A stretch of 64,000 nt of DNA, from NCBI RefSeq assembly GCF_030811595.1, contig NZ_JAUSRB010000002.1:6262001-6326000 (forward strand), in the 5' to 3' direction. A program made the position numbers and the translations under genes. The notes below the pieces were generated by a model, which saw nothing but the letters and a program-made list of their open reading frames with translations, made no database searches and was not told where the DNA came from. This DNA is from Streptosporangium brasiliense. GTDB lineage: Bacteria > Actinomycetota > Actinomycetes > Streptosporangiales > Streptosporangiaceae. Numbering within the stretch: the stretch's first letter is position 1; each line of letters opens with the position of its first letter. Positions 1 to 8,457 of the stretch are shown here, piece by piece.

Positions 1-1445
1 GCCGCCTGCCGCAACGCCGCCAGCCACGCCTCGCCCTCCGACTGGAGCCACTCGTGCGCCTGCTGCGAGCTGTTCAGCTCGACGGGGGAGCTCCAGTCCG
101 GCGGCGGGGCACCGTAGTCCGGCTCGAACCAGCGTCCGGCGACCGTGGCGACCTTCAGCAGCCAGTCGTCCATGCGCCGCCGCGCCTGCCGCTGGGCCAC
201 GATGGGCTCCTCATCCGACAGCCGGGCGCGGGCGAACAGCCGCACCAGGTCGTGGAAGCGGTAGCGGCCCGGGTACGGCGACTGCAGCAGACCGAGGTCG
301 ACCAGCTCCTCCAGCGCGTCCTCGGCCTCGGCCGGGTCGAGCTCGGCCAGGACCGCCGTCATCGGCACCCCGAAGTCCGGCGCCGCGGCCAGCGCCAGGC
401 GCCGGAAGCTCTGCCGGGCCGGCAGGGAGAGCTGCCGGTACGACAGCGCGAAGGCGGCGGCCACGGACAGGTCTCCCGCGGCCAGGGACTCCACCCGCCG
501 TCCCTCGTCGCCGAGGCGCGCGGCCAGCTGCCCGACCGTCCAGCCGGGCCTGCTCTGCAACCGGTTCCCGGCGATGCGCAGCGCCAGCGGCAGGTTTCCG
601 CACAGGCTCGCCACCTGCGCCACCCCGTCCGGATCGGCCCCGGCACGCTCCGCGCCCACGATCGCGCGCAGCAGCGCGGCCGCCTCCCCGGTGGCCAGGT
701 GCGCCAGCGGGACCTGGTGCACGCCTTCCAGCCCGGCCAGCGGCCGGCGGCTGGTGACCACTGTCATCACCGGACCGTCTGAGGGCAGCAGCGGACGCAC
801 CTGGCCTTCGTGCGCCGCGTTGTCCAGGATGATCAGGCATCGCCGGTCGCGCAGCAGGGCCCGGTAGTGGCCCGCGCGGTCCTCCTCGTCGGCGGGGATG
901 CGCCGCTCGGCCACTCCCAGGGCCTTGAGCAGCCGGGACAGCGCCGTCCCCGGGTCCAGCGGGACCGGATCCATGCCGCGCAGGTCCAGGTAGAAGCGGC
1001 CGTCGGGGAACAGGTCGGCCAGCTGCCCGGCGGCCCGCACGGCCAGCGCCGTCTTGCCGATGCCGGCGGCGCCGGAGACGGCGGCCACGACGGCGGCCCG
1101 CTCGTCCCCCGTGCGGGCCGCCAGTTCGCGCAGCGCGCGCAGCTCCCGTGCCCGTCCGGTGAAGTCGCCCACTCCGCGGGGCAGCTCGCACGCGCCCGGC
1201 GCGGGGGCCTCCTGGCGCGGTCGTCCCGCCCGTGCCGCCTCCGACAGCGCCGCCCGCCGCGCGTCGTCGAGCCCCAGCCCTTCGGCCAGCGCCTCCACGG
1301 TGCGCCGTTGCGGGCCGCGGCTGGCCCCGCGCTCCATGTCGCCGATGGCCCGTACGCTGACGCCCGACGCGTGGGAGAGCTCCTCGATCGTCAGTTTGGC
1401 GGCGTGTCGCAAGCTCCGCAGCAACCCGCCGAACGACTCCGCCAC
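1..1445 (-). CDS. HTH/NB-ARC transcriptional regulator (3' end outside window)
   Basis: Cytoplasmic regulator of the XRE-HTH plus STAND-ATPase (AfsR-like) type. The frame starting at GTG 1445 opens with VAESFGGLLRSLRHAAKL, followed by an XRE-type helix-turn-helix (SHASGVSVRAIGDMERG). An NB-ARC ATPase follows with Walker A GAAGIGKTAL, a Walker-B-like CLIILDNA and a later GNLPLAL motif. A winged-helix region (YRFHDLVRLFARA) comes next. The frame is still open at base 1, so the C-terminal (usually TPR) part is missing here. Such proteins couple nucleotide-dependent oligomerisation to transcription control; the target is unknown. A long arginine-rich open frame at 211-1464 on the same strand is a shadow, because only the frame described here carries family motifs. 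Confidence 0.85.
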   Translation of the reverse strand, partial: MAESFGGLLRSLRHAAKLTIEELSHASGVSVRAIGDMERGASRGPQRRTVEALAEGLGLDDARRAALSEAARAGRPRQEAPAPGACELPRGVGDFTGRARELRALRELAARTGDERAAVVAAVSGAAGIGKTALAVRAAGQLADLFPDGRFYLDLRGMDPVPLDPGTALSRLLKALGVAERRIPADEEDRAGHYRALLRDRRCLIILDNAAHEGQVRPLLPSDGPVMTVVTSRRPLAGLEGVHQVPLAHLATGEAAALLRAIVGAERAGADPDGVAQVASLCGNLPLALRIAGNRLQSRPGWTVGQLAARLGDEGRRVESLAAGDLSVAAAFALSYRQLSLPARQSFRRLALAAAPDFGVPMTAVLAELDPAEAEDALEELVDLGLLQSPYPGRYRFHDLVRLFARARLSDEEPIVAQRQARRRMDDWLLKVATVAGRWFEPDYGAPPPDWSSPVELNSSQQAHEWLQSEGEAWLAALRQA

Positions 1446-1901
1446 CCGTCCCCCTCACGATCAACGTCGGCGAAGCACCACAAACGCCGCATATCTACCC
1501 TATCCGCCCGTTGAGGGCGGATATTCTCCCGCACGGGCCCGCGGCCGGGCCCATGCCGACGTCACTGGCCCTGCGGGCCTCCGGGTGGCGCGGCGGGGAC
1601 GACGCAGGACAGGGCGCGGCGCAGGACGGCGGCGAAGGGTTCGGTGGCGCCGGGCGCGAGCCAGTGCCGCCCCGCCACCCGGACGGCGCCGGTGACCGCC
1701 GCGGCACCAGATGGTCCCACCCGCCCTGGACCAGGCGTGGTACGGCGGGCTCACCCGGCTGGTCCACCAGGTTCTGTTGCCTGCTGGGGCATCGGATGAC
1801 GCGCAGAGCAGGATATAGGACTGGAACTGTCCTACTTGGCCTCTAATGTCTTGGGTACAGCGAACACCAACCCGTTCCGCGCACAACTGGAGTGCATCAC
1901 C
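1446..1901. other. 456-bp intergenic region with a short dyad
   Basis: The stretch lies between the divergent NB-ARC regulator and the NmrA-type reductase. The only clear structure is the dyad TAGGAC-N7-GTCCTA at 1816-1834, about 68 bp before the reductase ATG and well placed for an operator. Minus-strand frames at 1550-1740 look vaguely codon-like (proline/alanine rich), but I recognise no protein in them. Confidence 0.4.
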
Positions 1902-2723
1902 ATGACTTTTCTCGTCACCGGAGCCACCGGGACCGTCGGCCGCCTCGTCGTCGCCGAGCTGCTGGAAGCCGGTCAGCGGGTGCGTGCGCTCACCCGGAAC
2001 CCGGCCAAGGCCGACCTGCCGGCGGGCGTCGAGGTGGTCGGCGGCGACCTGGGCGACCCCGGCACCCTGGGCCGGGCGTTCGACGGCGTCGTCGGCGTCC
2101 ACCTGATCAACTTCGCCGGTGACGACTACGCGCCCCTGCAGTACGGCGAGCAGATCGTGGAGCTGCTCGCCGAGTCGGGCGTCAAGCGGGTCACCGTGCT
2201 CGGCGGGCGGGTGGACGGTCCGCTGGAGAGCGCGCTGGCCTCGAGCACGCTGGAGTGGACGCTGCTCAACCCGGTGGAGTTCATGTCCAACACGCTCAAG
2301 TGGTGGGCCGACGGCGTGCGCCACCAGGGCGCCGTCCGCGAGCCGTTCGGCGGGCGGCTCAGCGCGATGGTCCACGAGCGCGACATCGCGGCCGTGGCCG
2401 CCAAGGTGCTCGTCGAGGGGGGACACGACGGGCGCACCTACACGCTGACCGGCCCCGAGGCGCTGCGCACCACCGAGAAGATCGAGCAGCTCGGCGCGGC
2501 GATCGGCAAGGAGATCGCCTTCGAGGAGCTGACCGAGGCGCAGGCCCGTGAGATGTGGGCCGGGTTCGGCATGGGTCAGGAGACGATCGAGTTCCTGATC
2601 GACGCGCTCGGCAACACCCCGGAGGTCGGCTACACCGTGGTGCCGACCGTCGAGGAGGTCACCGGGCGTCCGGCCCGGTCCTTCGCCGAGTGGGCGCGCG
2701 AGAACGCCAAGTCGTTCCGCTGA
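1902..2723 (+). CDS. NmrA-type NAD(P)-binding oxidoreductase
   Basis: Atypical short-chain reductase of the NmrA/HSCARG type, 273 residues when started at ATG 1902. The Rossmann motif GATGTVGRLV lies within 15 residues of that start. An in-frame extension back to 1836 adds only low-complexity sequence and was rejected. Mid-protein NPVEFMSN and the C-terminal SFAEWARENAKSFR are typical of the family. These proteins bind NADPH and act as redox sensors or quinone/azo reductases; the substrate cannot be read from the sequence. The gene stands alone behind a short dyad at 1816-1834. A 3' fragment of a related gene occurs at 30273. Confidence 0.85.
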   Translation: MTFLVTGATGTVGRLVVAELLEAGQRVRALTRNPAKADLPAGVEVVGGDLGDPGTLGRAFDGVVGVHLINFAGDDYAPLQYGEQIVELLAESGVKRVTVLGGRVDGPLESALASSTLEWTLLNPVEFMSNTLKWWADGVRHQGAVREPFGGRLSAMVHERDIAAVAAKVLVEGGHDGRTYTLTGPEALRTTEKIEQLGAAIGKEIAFEELTEAQAREMWAGFGMGQETIEFLIDALGNTPEVGYTVVPTVEEVTGRPARSFAEWARENAKSFR

Positions 2724-3045
2724 ACCCGAGGCCAGGTGTCCACGGCGTACGACGTTGACGGGCGACGGCCGTCCTCGGCGAAGAGGCGGGAACCGGGGAA
2801 CGTGGTGGCCCGGCGGGCCGCCGCGTTGTACCCGGCGACCTCGTGGACCGGCTGTACCGGCCGTCGGACACCCCCGAGTGGCCACACCTTCATTCGGCCA
2901 CCGGTCGGGACAGGATAGCCTGGGCGGCCGGTGACGGCCCTGCGAGAAGCGCCTGTGTCGCGTACCCGGTGCCGCGTCGTCACAGATCGGGGTGCTGCCC
3001 TGTGTTTCCGGCAGGACGAGTTCACGGAGCGACAGGAGCGAGACC
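2724..3045. other. 322-bp intergenic region, nothing recognised
   Basis: Separates the NmrA-type gene from ltrA, both on the plus strand. Several frames are open but none carries a family motif. The last bases hold a good ribosome binding site (AGGAG at about 3034-3038) for the TTG at 3046. Confidence 0.4.
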
Positions 3046-4299
3046 TTGCCACCAGCTGACAGGACCATCCGGATCCGCGTCCGAATGAGAGCTCGTCCCA
3101 TCGACGAGCCGCACCGCGTGTCGAGCCAGCTGGAGCTCCTGTTCGACCTCACCTTCGTGGTCGCGGTCGCGGCCGTCACCGCCCGGCTCGCGCACGACAT
3201 CGCCGACGGTCATGGGCTCGCCGGACTGGTCCCGTTCCTGCAGGTGTTCTTCGCGATCTGGTGGGCGTGGATGAACTTCACCTGGTTCGCCTCGTCCTAC
3301 GACACCGACGATGTCGCCTACCGGCTGCTGACCATGGTGCAGATGGCCGGCGTGCTGGTCCTTGCCGCCGGTGTGCCGGCCGCGGCCGGTCACGGCGATT
3401 ACGGTGTCGTCACGCTGGGCTACCTCATCATGAGGATCGGCCTCGTCGCCCAATGGCTGCGGGCCGGTCTCGAGGATCCGGCGGGCCGCCGCACCGCGCT
3501 GCGCTACGCCGCCGGCATCACCCTCGTGCAGGCGGGCTGGGTGCTCCGCCTCTTCCTGGCGGAGGCGGGTGTCCTGCCCCCGGCCTCCCTGCTGCCGCTG
3601 TTCGCCTGCCTGGTCGTCCTGGAACTCGCGGTGCCACGGTGGGCGGAACGGGTCAGGGCCACCAACTGGCACCCGCACCACATCGCCGAACGCTACGGCC
3701 TGTTCACGATCATTCTGCTCGGTGAGAGTGTCCTGGCCGCGAGCAGGGGAGTCGGAGGGGCGATCGAAGCGGGCCGGATCAGTGGCCCGTCCGTCGTCAT
3801 CGCCGTCTGCGGCCTCGTCCTGCTGTTCGCTGTCTGGTGGCTGTACTTCCTCGTACCGGCGGGGGAAGGCCTCAGTGACCGCCGTCACCGGTCCTACCTG
3901 TGGGGATACGGCCACTACGGCATCTTCGCGGCGCTGGCGGCCCTCGGCGCCGGACTCGAAGTGGCGGTGGAGCAGAGCGGGCACGCCGTCGCGGCGTCAC
4001 CGCCGGCACTCGGCTACGCCGTCGCCGTCCCGGTCGCCCTGTATCTCGCCCTGCTGTGGGCGGTACACGCGCTTGCCGCCGTGGAGCCCGTCATCTTTCC
4101 CACCGCGGTCCTGGGCTGCGTCACCGTCATCCTGTCGCTGCCGCTCGCGGCGCCCTGGATCGGCGTGGCCGCCGTGGTCGCGGCGATCGCAGCCGTCTGC
4201 GTCCTGCTGGTCGCTCTCACGATGTGGACCGCAGCCGTCGGGGGCCGCGCCGGAGCACGCCGTCATCGCCCGCCGGCCTCCGGCCCCGGCGAGTCCTGA
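3046..4299 (+). CDS. ltrA: low temperature requirement protein A (LtrA) family membrane protein
   Basis: Integral membrane protein of the LtrA family, 417 residues from TTG 3046. That start was chosen because AGGAG sits seven bases upstream; ATG 3085 is the alternative. The N-terminus carries the family signature ELLFDLTFVVAVAA, then WWAWMNFTW, and HHIAERYGLFTIILLGESVL near the middle. About ten hydrophobic segments follow one another. LtrA was named from a Listeria mutant unable to grow in the cold; its biochemical role is still unclear. It ends 28 bp before the convergent sigma factor gene. Confidence 0.88.
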   Translation: MPPADRTIRIRVRMRARPIDEPHRVSSQLELLFDLTFVVAVAAVTARLAHDIADGHGLAGLVPFLQVFFAIWWAWMNFTWFASSYDTDDVAYRLLTMVQMAGVLVLAAGVPAAAGHGDYGVVTLGYLIMRIGLVAQWLRAGLEDPAGRRTALRYAAGITLVQAGWVLRLFLAEAGVLPPASLLPLFACLVVLELAVPRWAERVRATNWHPHHIAERYGLFTIILLGESVLAASRGVGGAIEAGRISGPSVVIAVCGLVLLFAVWWLYFLVPAGEGLSDRRHRSYLWGYGHYGIFAALAALGAGLEVAVEQSGHAVAASPPALGYAVAVPVALYLALLWAVHALAAVEPVIFPTAVLGCVTVILSLPLAAPWIGVAAVVAAIAAVCVLLVALTMWTAAVGGRAGARRHRPPASGPGES

Positions 4300-4327
4300 A
4301 GCCGACCGAGCCCTACCAGGCCGAACG

Positions 4328-5236
4328 TCAGCCCCGGAGCTCGACGGACATCGCGGTGATCTTGGCCGGGTTCATCATCCACAACACCTGGTCGATGCCC
4401 TGCGCCGAGGCGTTGACCGTGAGGACCGTGAAGACCTGTCCGTCGCGGCTGAGCAGGGCTGAGGTCTGACCGTTCGTGGCCGCCCAGGCCACGTCGACCC
4501 CGGTCCAGAAGTGGCCCGCGAACGCCTTGACGTACTTCGCGACCCGCGACGCGCCCACCACGGGGAAACGAGAGGCGCGCACGCTGCCTCCTCCGTCTGA
4601 GTAGCTGGTCACGTCCGCGGCGAAGAGCTGTTCCAGCGCGGTCAGGTCGCCGGAGCGGGCGGCGGTGACGAAGGCGGTCAGCAGTCTGCGTTGCTCGGCC
4701 CCGGTCACGGGCGTGCGACGCTCGACGAGCACGCGCTTGCGGGCCCTGCTGACCAGCTGGCGTACGGCCGGCTCGTTGAGCTGGATGATGTCGGCGATCT
4801 GCCGGTAGGGGTAGTCGAACGCCTCCCGCAGTACGTACGCCGCCCGTTCGGTGGGCGAGAGCCGCTCCAGGAGCATCAGCACCGCGAACTCCAGAGCCTC
4901 GCTCCGCTCGGCGCCGAGATAGGGATCCGCGTCGGTGTCGACGGGTTCGGGAAGCCACGGGCCGATGTAGGTCTCGCGGCGGACGCGCGCGGACCGGGCG
5001 GCGTTGATGGCCAGCCGCGTGGTCGCCGTCGCCAGGAACGCGGCCGGGCTGTCCACCGTGGCGCGGTCGTAGCCCTGCCAGCGCAGCCAGACCTCCTGCA
5101 CCAGATCCTCGGCCTCGGCCGCGCTGCCCAGCATCCGGTACGCGATCCCGAACAGGCGCGGCCGCGCACCGGCGAACACCGCGGCGGCCTGCTCGAGATC
5201 CTCCGGACCGCCTGATCCGGCATCCGCCACCGCCAT
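4328..5236 (-). CDS. sigJ: ECF41-type RNA polymerase sigma factor (SigJ-like) with SnoaL-like C-terminal domain
   Basis: Sigma factor, 302 residues from ATG 5236. Region 2 (ARPRLFGIAYRMLGSAAEA) is followed by the linker WLPEPV that is characteristic of ECF41, then region 4 (LSPTERAAYVLREAFDYPY) and a SnoaL-like extension. The extension carries DGGGS and NPAKI, matching the ECF41 C-terminal signatures DGGGK and NPDKL. In this group the extension acts as a fused regulator in place of a separate anti-sigma factor. It is divergent from a reductase/cupin operon that has an ECF41-type promoter, its probable target. A longer frame reaching to 5611 overlaps that promoter and lacks homology. Confidence 0.9.
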   Translation of the reverse strand: MAVADAGSGGPEDLEQAAAVFAGARPRLFGIAYRMLGSAAEAEDLVQEVWLRWQGYDRATVDSPAAFLATATTRLAINAARSARVRRETYIGPWLPEPVDTDADPYLGAERSEALEFAVLMLLERLSPTERAAYVLREAFDYPYRQIADIIQLNEPAVRQLVSRARKRVLVERRTPVTGAEQRRLLTAFVTAARSGDLTALEQLFAADVTSYSDGGGSVRASRFPVVGASRVAKYVKAFAGHFWTGVDVAWAATNGQTSALLSRDGQVFTVLTVNASAQGIDQVLWMMNPAKITAMSVELRG

Positions 5237-5439
5237 CGCCCCCTGCCGGGCCGGTGTCCCGCGCTCCGTCGGCAGGGCCGTTCTCCGGCCCCCACCCTGG
5301 ACTGCCACCTGCCGTCTGCTCCCTTGAGCGGCAAGGATAACCCAGCGGCGGATGACAGCCCGCGCGCTGCTCCTCCTCGCGGAAATCTCGATCGTTGTCG
5401 ATGGCGTCGTCCGCGGCCCGCAAAGAATCTCGTGGCGGC

Positions 5440-5466
5440 TGTCACAAGACAGGAGGCTGCCCGGTC
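5440..5466 (+). promoter_or_regulatory. ECF41-type promoter
   Basis: TGTCACA at 5440-5446, sixteen bases, then GGTC at 5463-5466. This is one base away from the published ECF41 consensus TGTCACA-N16-CGTC. It lies about 50 bp before the reductase ATG and faces away from the sigma factor gene. Confidence 0.75.
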
Positions 5467-5517
5467 TTAGCTGATACCGGTTGGCAGCAGACGCCCCGGC
5501 GGACAGAGAGGTTTGCC

Positions 5518-6273
5518 ATGAAGATCGTGGTAATCGGCGGAACCGGCCTGATCGGGTCGAAGGTCGTGACGGAGCTGGGCGAGCACGGTCACGAGGCGGT
5601 GGCCGCGTCACCGAACACCGGCGTCAACACCCTCACCGGCGAAGGGCTGGCCGAGGTGCTGGCAGGTGCGCAGGTGGTGATCGACGTGTCGAACTCGCCG
5701 TCGTTCGAGGAGAAGGCGGTGCTGGAGTTCTTCGAGACCTCCACCCGCAACCTGCTCGCCGCGGAGGCCGCGGCGGGCGTCGGCCACCACGTCGCGCTGT
5801 CGGTCGTGGGAACGGAGCGGCCGCCCGGGAACGCCTACTTCCGGGCGAAGACCGCCCAGGAGCAGCTGATCGAGAAGTCGTCGATCCCGTTCTCGCTCGT
5901 GCACGCCACCCAGTTCTTCGAGTTCGTCCGGAGGATCGCCGACGAGGCCACGGACGGCGACAAGGTGCGGATGGCGCCTGTGCTCTTCCAGCCCATCGCG
6001 GGCGACGATGTCGCGCAGGCGGTCGCCAGGGTCGCGATGGGGAGGCCGTTGCACGGCAGGGTCGAGGTGGCCGGGCCCGAGCGGTCCCGGATGGACGAGT
6101 TCTTCCGCGACGCGCTGGCCTCCTGGGGCGATCCGCGCGAGGTGGTCACCGACCCGCACGCGCGCTACTTCGGGGCCGAGCTGCTCGAGCGGTCGCTGGT
6201 GCCGGATGACGGCGCCACCCTCGGCCGGATCCGCTACCGCGACTGGTCGGCCCGGAACGCGGCCGGCGAGTAG
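5518..6273 (+). CDS. NAD(P)-binding oxidoreductase, probable ECF41 target
   Basis: NmrA-like SDR protein of 251 residues. It starts at ATG 5518 behind GAGAGG, with the Rossmann motif IGGTGLIGSKV directly after the start. A frame back to 5395 would run through the promoter and is rejected. ECF41 sigma genes are typically neighboured by a carboxymuconolactone decarboxylase, oxidoreductase or epimerase gene. This one fills that place and is preceded by a matching promoter. The substrate is unknown. The cupin gene follows after 43 bp and is probably cotranscribed. Confidence 0.85.
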   Translation: MKIVVIGGTGLIGSKVVTELGEHGHEAVAASPNTGVNTLTGEGLAEVLAGAQVVIDVSNSPSFEEKAVLEFFETSTRNLLAAEAAAGVGHHVALSVVGTERPPGNAYFRAKTAQEQLIEKSSIPFSLVHATQFFEFVRRIADEATDGDKVRMAPVLFQPIAGDDVAQAVARVAMGRPLHGRVEVAGPERSRMDEFFRDALASWGDPREVVTDPHARYFGAELLERSLVPDDGATLGRIRYRDWSARNAAGE

Positions 6274-6316
6274 CGCGCCCGGCCCGAAGCCTCCACAGAC
6301 ACGAAAGGTGACTTCC

Positions 6317-6754
6317 ATGTCCGACAGCGACCCGGGACCCGCCGGGCCCAAGCCGAGATCGACCGCGTGGCAGACGGCGCTGACCATGCTGCAAGAGGCC
6401 GAGCCGCCGTTCATCCCGCAGGGCGCGCACGTCATGACCGTGGTCGTCGAGTTCCCGCCCGGCGACCCCGGCACGCCGCCGCACCGGCACTCGGGGCCGG
6501 CGTTCGGCTACGTGCTGGAAGGCGAGATGCTGCTGGAGGTGGAAGGCGAACCGGAGCGGGTCGTACCCGCCGGGGAGGCGTTCTGGGAGCCGGGCGGCGA
6601 CGTCATCCACTACCAGGACGGCAACAACCGCGACGACATCCCACTGCGGTTCATCGTCACCATGCTGTGCGAGCCCGGCAGGCCGATGCTCACCCTGGTG
6701 GACGAGGAAGAGCTCGCCCGGCGCAAGGACCGCCGCGCCCCGCGCCCGTCCTGA
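6317..6754 (+). CDS. cupin domain protein
   Basis: Small single-domain cupin, 145 residues. ATG 6317 is preceded by GAAAGG. Cupin motif 1 is seen as PHRHSGPAFGYVLEGEM and motif 2 as the PAGEAFWEPGGDVIHYQDG region, giving a likely metal site of two or three histidines and a glutamate. It lies 43 bp behind the reductase, so it probably belongs to the same sigma-dependent operon. The reaction is unknown. Confidence 0.82.
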   Translation: MSDSDPGPAGPKPRSTAWQTALTMLQEAEPPFIPQGAHVMTVVVEFPPGDPGTPPHRHSGPAFGYVLEGEMLLEVEGEPERVVPAGEAFWEPGGDVIHYQDGNNRDDIPLRFIVTMLCEPGRPMLTLVDEEELARRKDRRAPRPS

Positions 6755-6766
6755 GCGCGGACGGAT

Positions 6767-6799
6767 CTCGCACCGCCCCGGCCGGCCGCGGCGTGCGAG
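6767..6799. terminator. hairpin between convergent cupin and GlxA-type genes
   Basis: CTCGCAC (6767-6773) pairs with GTGCGAG (6793-6799) around a GC-rich, partly self-complementary loop. There is no T tract. It is placed as a shared terminator. Confidence 0.45.
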
Positions 6800-6849
6800 C
6801 TGTTCTCGGGAACGAGGCGGGTGGACGTGGGTGCGGAACCTCTGCCGGC

Positions 6850-7743
6850 CTATGTCCGGGCGCGTAGGCGACGCAGCATCCGTGGGTCGCCGAAGCCGGC
6901 CTCGCGGGCGGCTGTCTCAGCCGTCGCGCCCTGCCCGAGGAGGTGTTCGGCCCGTTCCAGCCGCAATGCGGTCTGGTAGGCCAGAGGCGTGAGGCCGGTC
7001 GCGTGCCGGAAGAGCCGGGTGACAGTCCGTTCGCTGCATCCACTGGCGTCGGCGAGCGTCGAGAGCGTGAGCCGCTGGGTGAAACGCGCGTCGATCAGGT
7101 CCTGAATGTGGTGCACGGTCTCGTCGTTGTGACCGCGGTGCCGGAGCATCGCGCTGATCTGCGGCGAGGCTCCTTGACGGGGGGCGTACACCACCATGGC
7201 GCGGGCCACCCGGCTGGCGGCGTACGGCCCGCGCCTGGTGCTCAGCAGGTGGAGCGCCACGTCGACGCCGCTGGCCACGCCCGCCGAGGTCACCACCCGC
7301 CGGTCCTCGACGTAGAGCGCGTCGCGCACGACCTCGGCCTTCGGATAGAGGCGGGCAAGCTGGTCCTGGGCCGTGTGGTGGGTGGTGCAGCGGCGGCCGT
7401 CGAGCAGGCCGGCCCGGCCGAGCGCGTCGGCGCCCGCGCAGATGCCCGCCACGGTGCCGCCGGCTGCGTGGTGCTCGCGTAGCCGGCGCAAGGTGTCAGC
7501 CGTGGCCATGCGCGTCGGGCCGCGCCAGCCCGGCACGATGACGAGATCGTCCGGTCCCAGACGGGGCCATACACGCTCGGCGTGCAGGGGCAGTCCTTGC
7601 ACGGTGGCGACGTGCGTGTCCTCGGCCACGTACGACAGGGCGTACTCGTGGCCGAGGTCGGCCGCCGTGGAGAAGACCTGGGCCGGCCCGGCCACGTCGA
7701 GCAGGTGCACTCGCGGGATGAGCAGGAAGACGACCCGGGACAT
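6850..7743 (-). CDS. GlxA-family transcriptional regulator (DJ-1/PfpI plus AraC-type HTH)
   Basis: Regulator of 297 residues. It has an N-terminal DJ-1/PfpI-like domain (VVFLLIPRVHLLDVAGPAQV at the start, VAGICAGADALGRAGLL with the elbow cysteine) and a C-terminal AraC HTH (LADASGCSERTVTRLFRHAT, then AARLAGF-like AAREAGFGDPRMLRR). The start is ATG 7743; GTG 7749, two codons earlier, is possible. It lies 11 bp downstream of an isochorismatase-family gene on the same strand, so the two form an operon. A second GlxA/isochorismatase pair occurs at 26.5-28 kb. Confidence 0.88.
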   Translation of the reverse strand: MSRVVFLLIPRVHLLDVAGPAQVFSTAADLGHEYALSYVAEDTHVATVQGLPLHAERVWPRLGPDDLVIVPGWRGPTRMATADTLRRLREHHAAGGTVAGICAGADALGRAGLLDGRRCTTHHTAQDQLARLYPKAEVVRDALYVEDRRVVTSAGVASGVDVALHLLSTRRGPYAASRVARAMVVYAPRQGASPQISAMLRHRGHNDETVHHIQDLIDARFTQRLTLSTLADASGCSERTVTRLFRHATGLTPLAYQTALRLERAEHLLGQGATAETAAREAGFGDPRMLRRLRART

Positions 7744-7754
7744 GGTCACCGAGC

Positions 7755-8339
7755 CTACGCCCCGGTCAGCTCGTCCACGGTTCGGATGGCGGCGAACCGG
7801 CCCGCGAGCGCGTATTCGGTGCGCGCGATGACATCGGCGACGCCCAGCGTCCGCGGGTCGCTCACCAGCCGCGAGAACGGCAGATCCTGGGGCGCGTCGC
7901 GGTGCGGGATGGGGGTGGTCGCGGTGGCGTCGGTGGCGAAGACGACGTCGAAGCCGAGGTCGGAGGCGACCCGGGTGGTGGTCTCGCAGCACTGCTCGGT
8001 ACGGATGCCGCACACCGTCAACCGCCGGACGCCGTGACTGGTCAGGGTCTGGTGCAGGTTCGTGGTGGTGAAGGCGTTGTGCGCGGTCTTGGTGATGAGC
8101 GGGTCGCCCGGGTGAGGCTCAAGGCCGTCCATCAGGCGGACGTGCCCCCGTGCCGGATCGAACACGGTGCCGGACCCCGGCCGCGAGCCGAGCACCCACA
8201 CCACCAGGTGGCCCTGGGCGCGGGCCGCGGTGACCAGACGGTTGACCTGACCGACGATGTCCGGCTGCGACACGAACTCCCAGTCCGGCAGCCGCCGGAA
8301 GGACTCCTGGACGTCGATGACGACGAGTGCGTTGTTCAC
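7755..8339 (-). CDS. isochorismatase-family cysteine hydrolase
   Basis: 194 residues from GTG 8339. The hydrolase triad is visible: Asp in ALVVIDVQ, Lys in LITKTAHNAF and the nucleophile Cys in VCGIRTEQCCETT. Members hydrolyse isochorismate, nicotinamide, N-carbamoyl compounds or similar amides. The substrate cannot be assigned. It is the first gene of a two-gene unit with the GlxA-family regulator. Confidence 0.85.
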   Translation of the reverse strand: MNNALVVIDVQESFRRLPDWEFVSQPDIVGQVNRLVTAARAQGHLVVWVLGSRPGSGTVFDPARGHVRLMDGLEPHPGDPLITKTAHNAFTTTNLHQTLTSHGVRRLTVCGIRTEQCCETTTRVASDLGFDVVFATDATATTPIPHRDAPQDLPFSRLVSDPRTLGVADVIARTEYALAGRFAAIRTVDELTGA

Positions 8340-8457
8340 CCCTCAAGGATGGAGCGGCGCGGGCGGGGGCTGAAGGCGTGAACCGGTCAGCCTGCGGAAC
8401 GATCTGGTCAGCCACTCCGCCGCGGAGCCAGGCAGGCCCTACGTCCGTGCGAGCGTC

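Noticed and set aside
211..1464. 417-codon open frame on the minus strand
   Set aside because: Arg/Gly-rich shadow; the frame starting at 1445 carries the HTH and Walker motifs.
1500..3200. 566-codon minus-strand frame opposite the NmrA-type gene
   Set aside because: Low-complexity antisense frame in high-GC DNA with no family motif.
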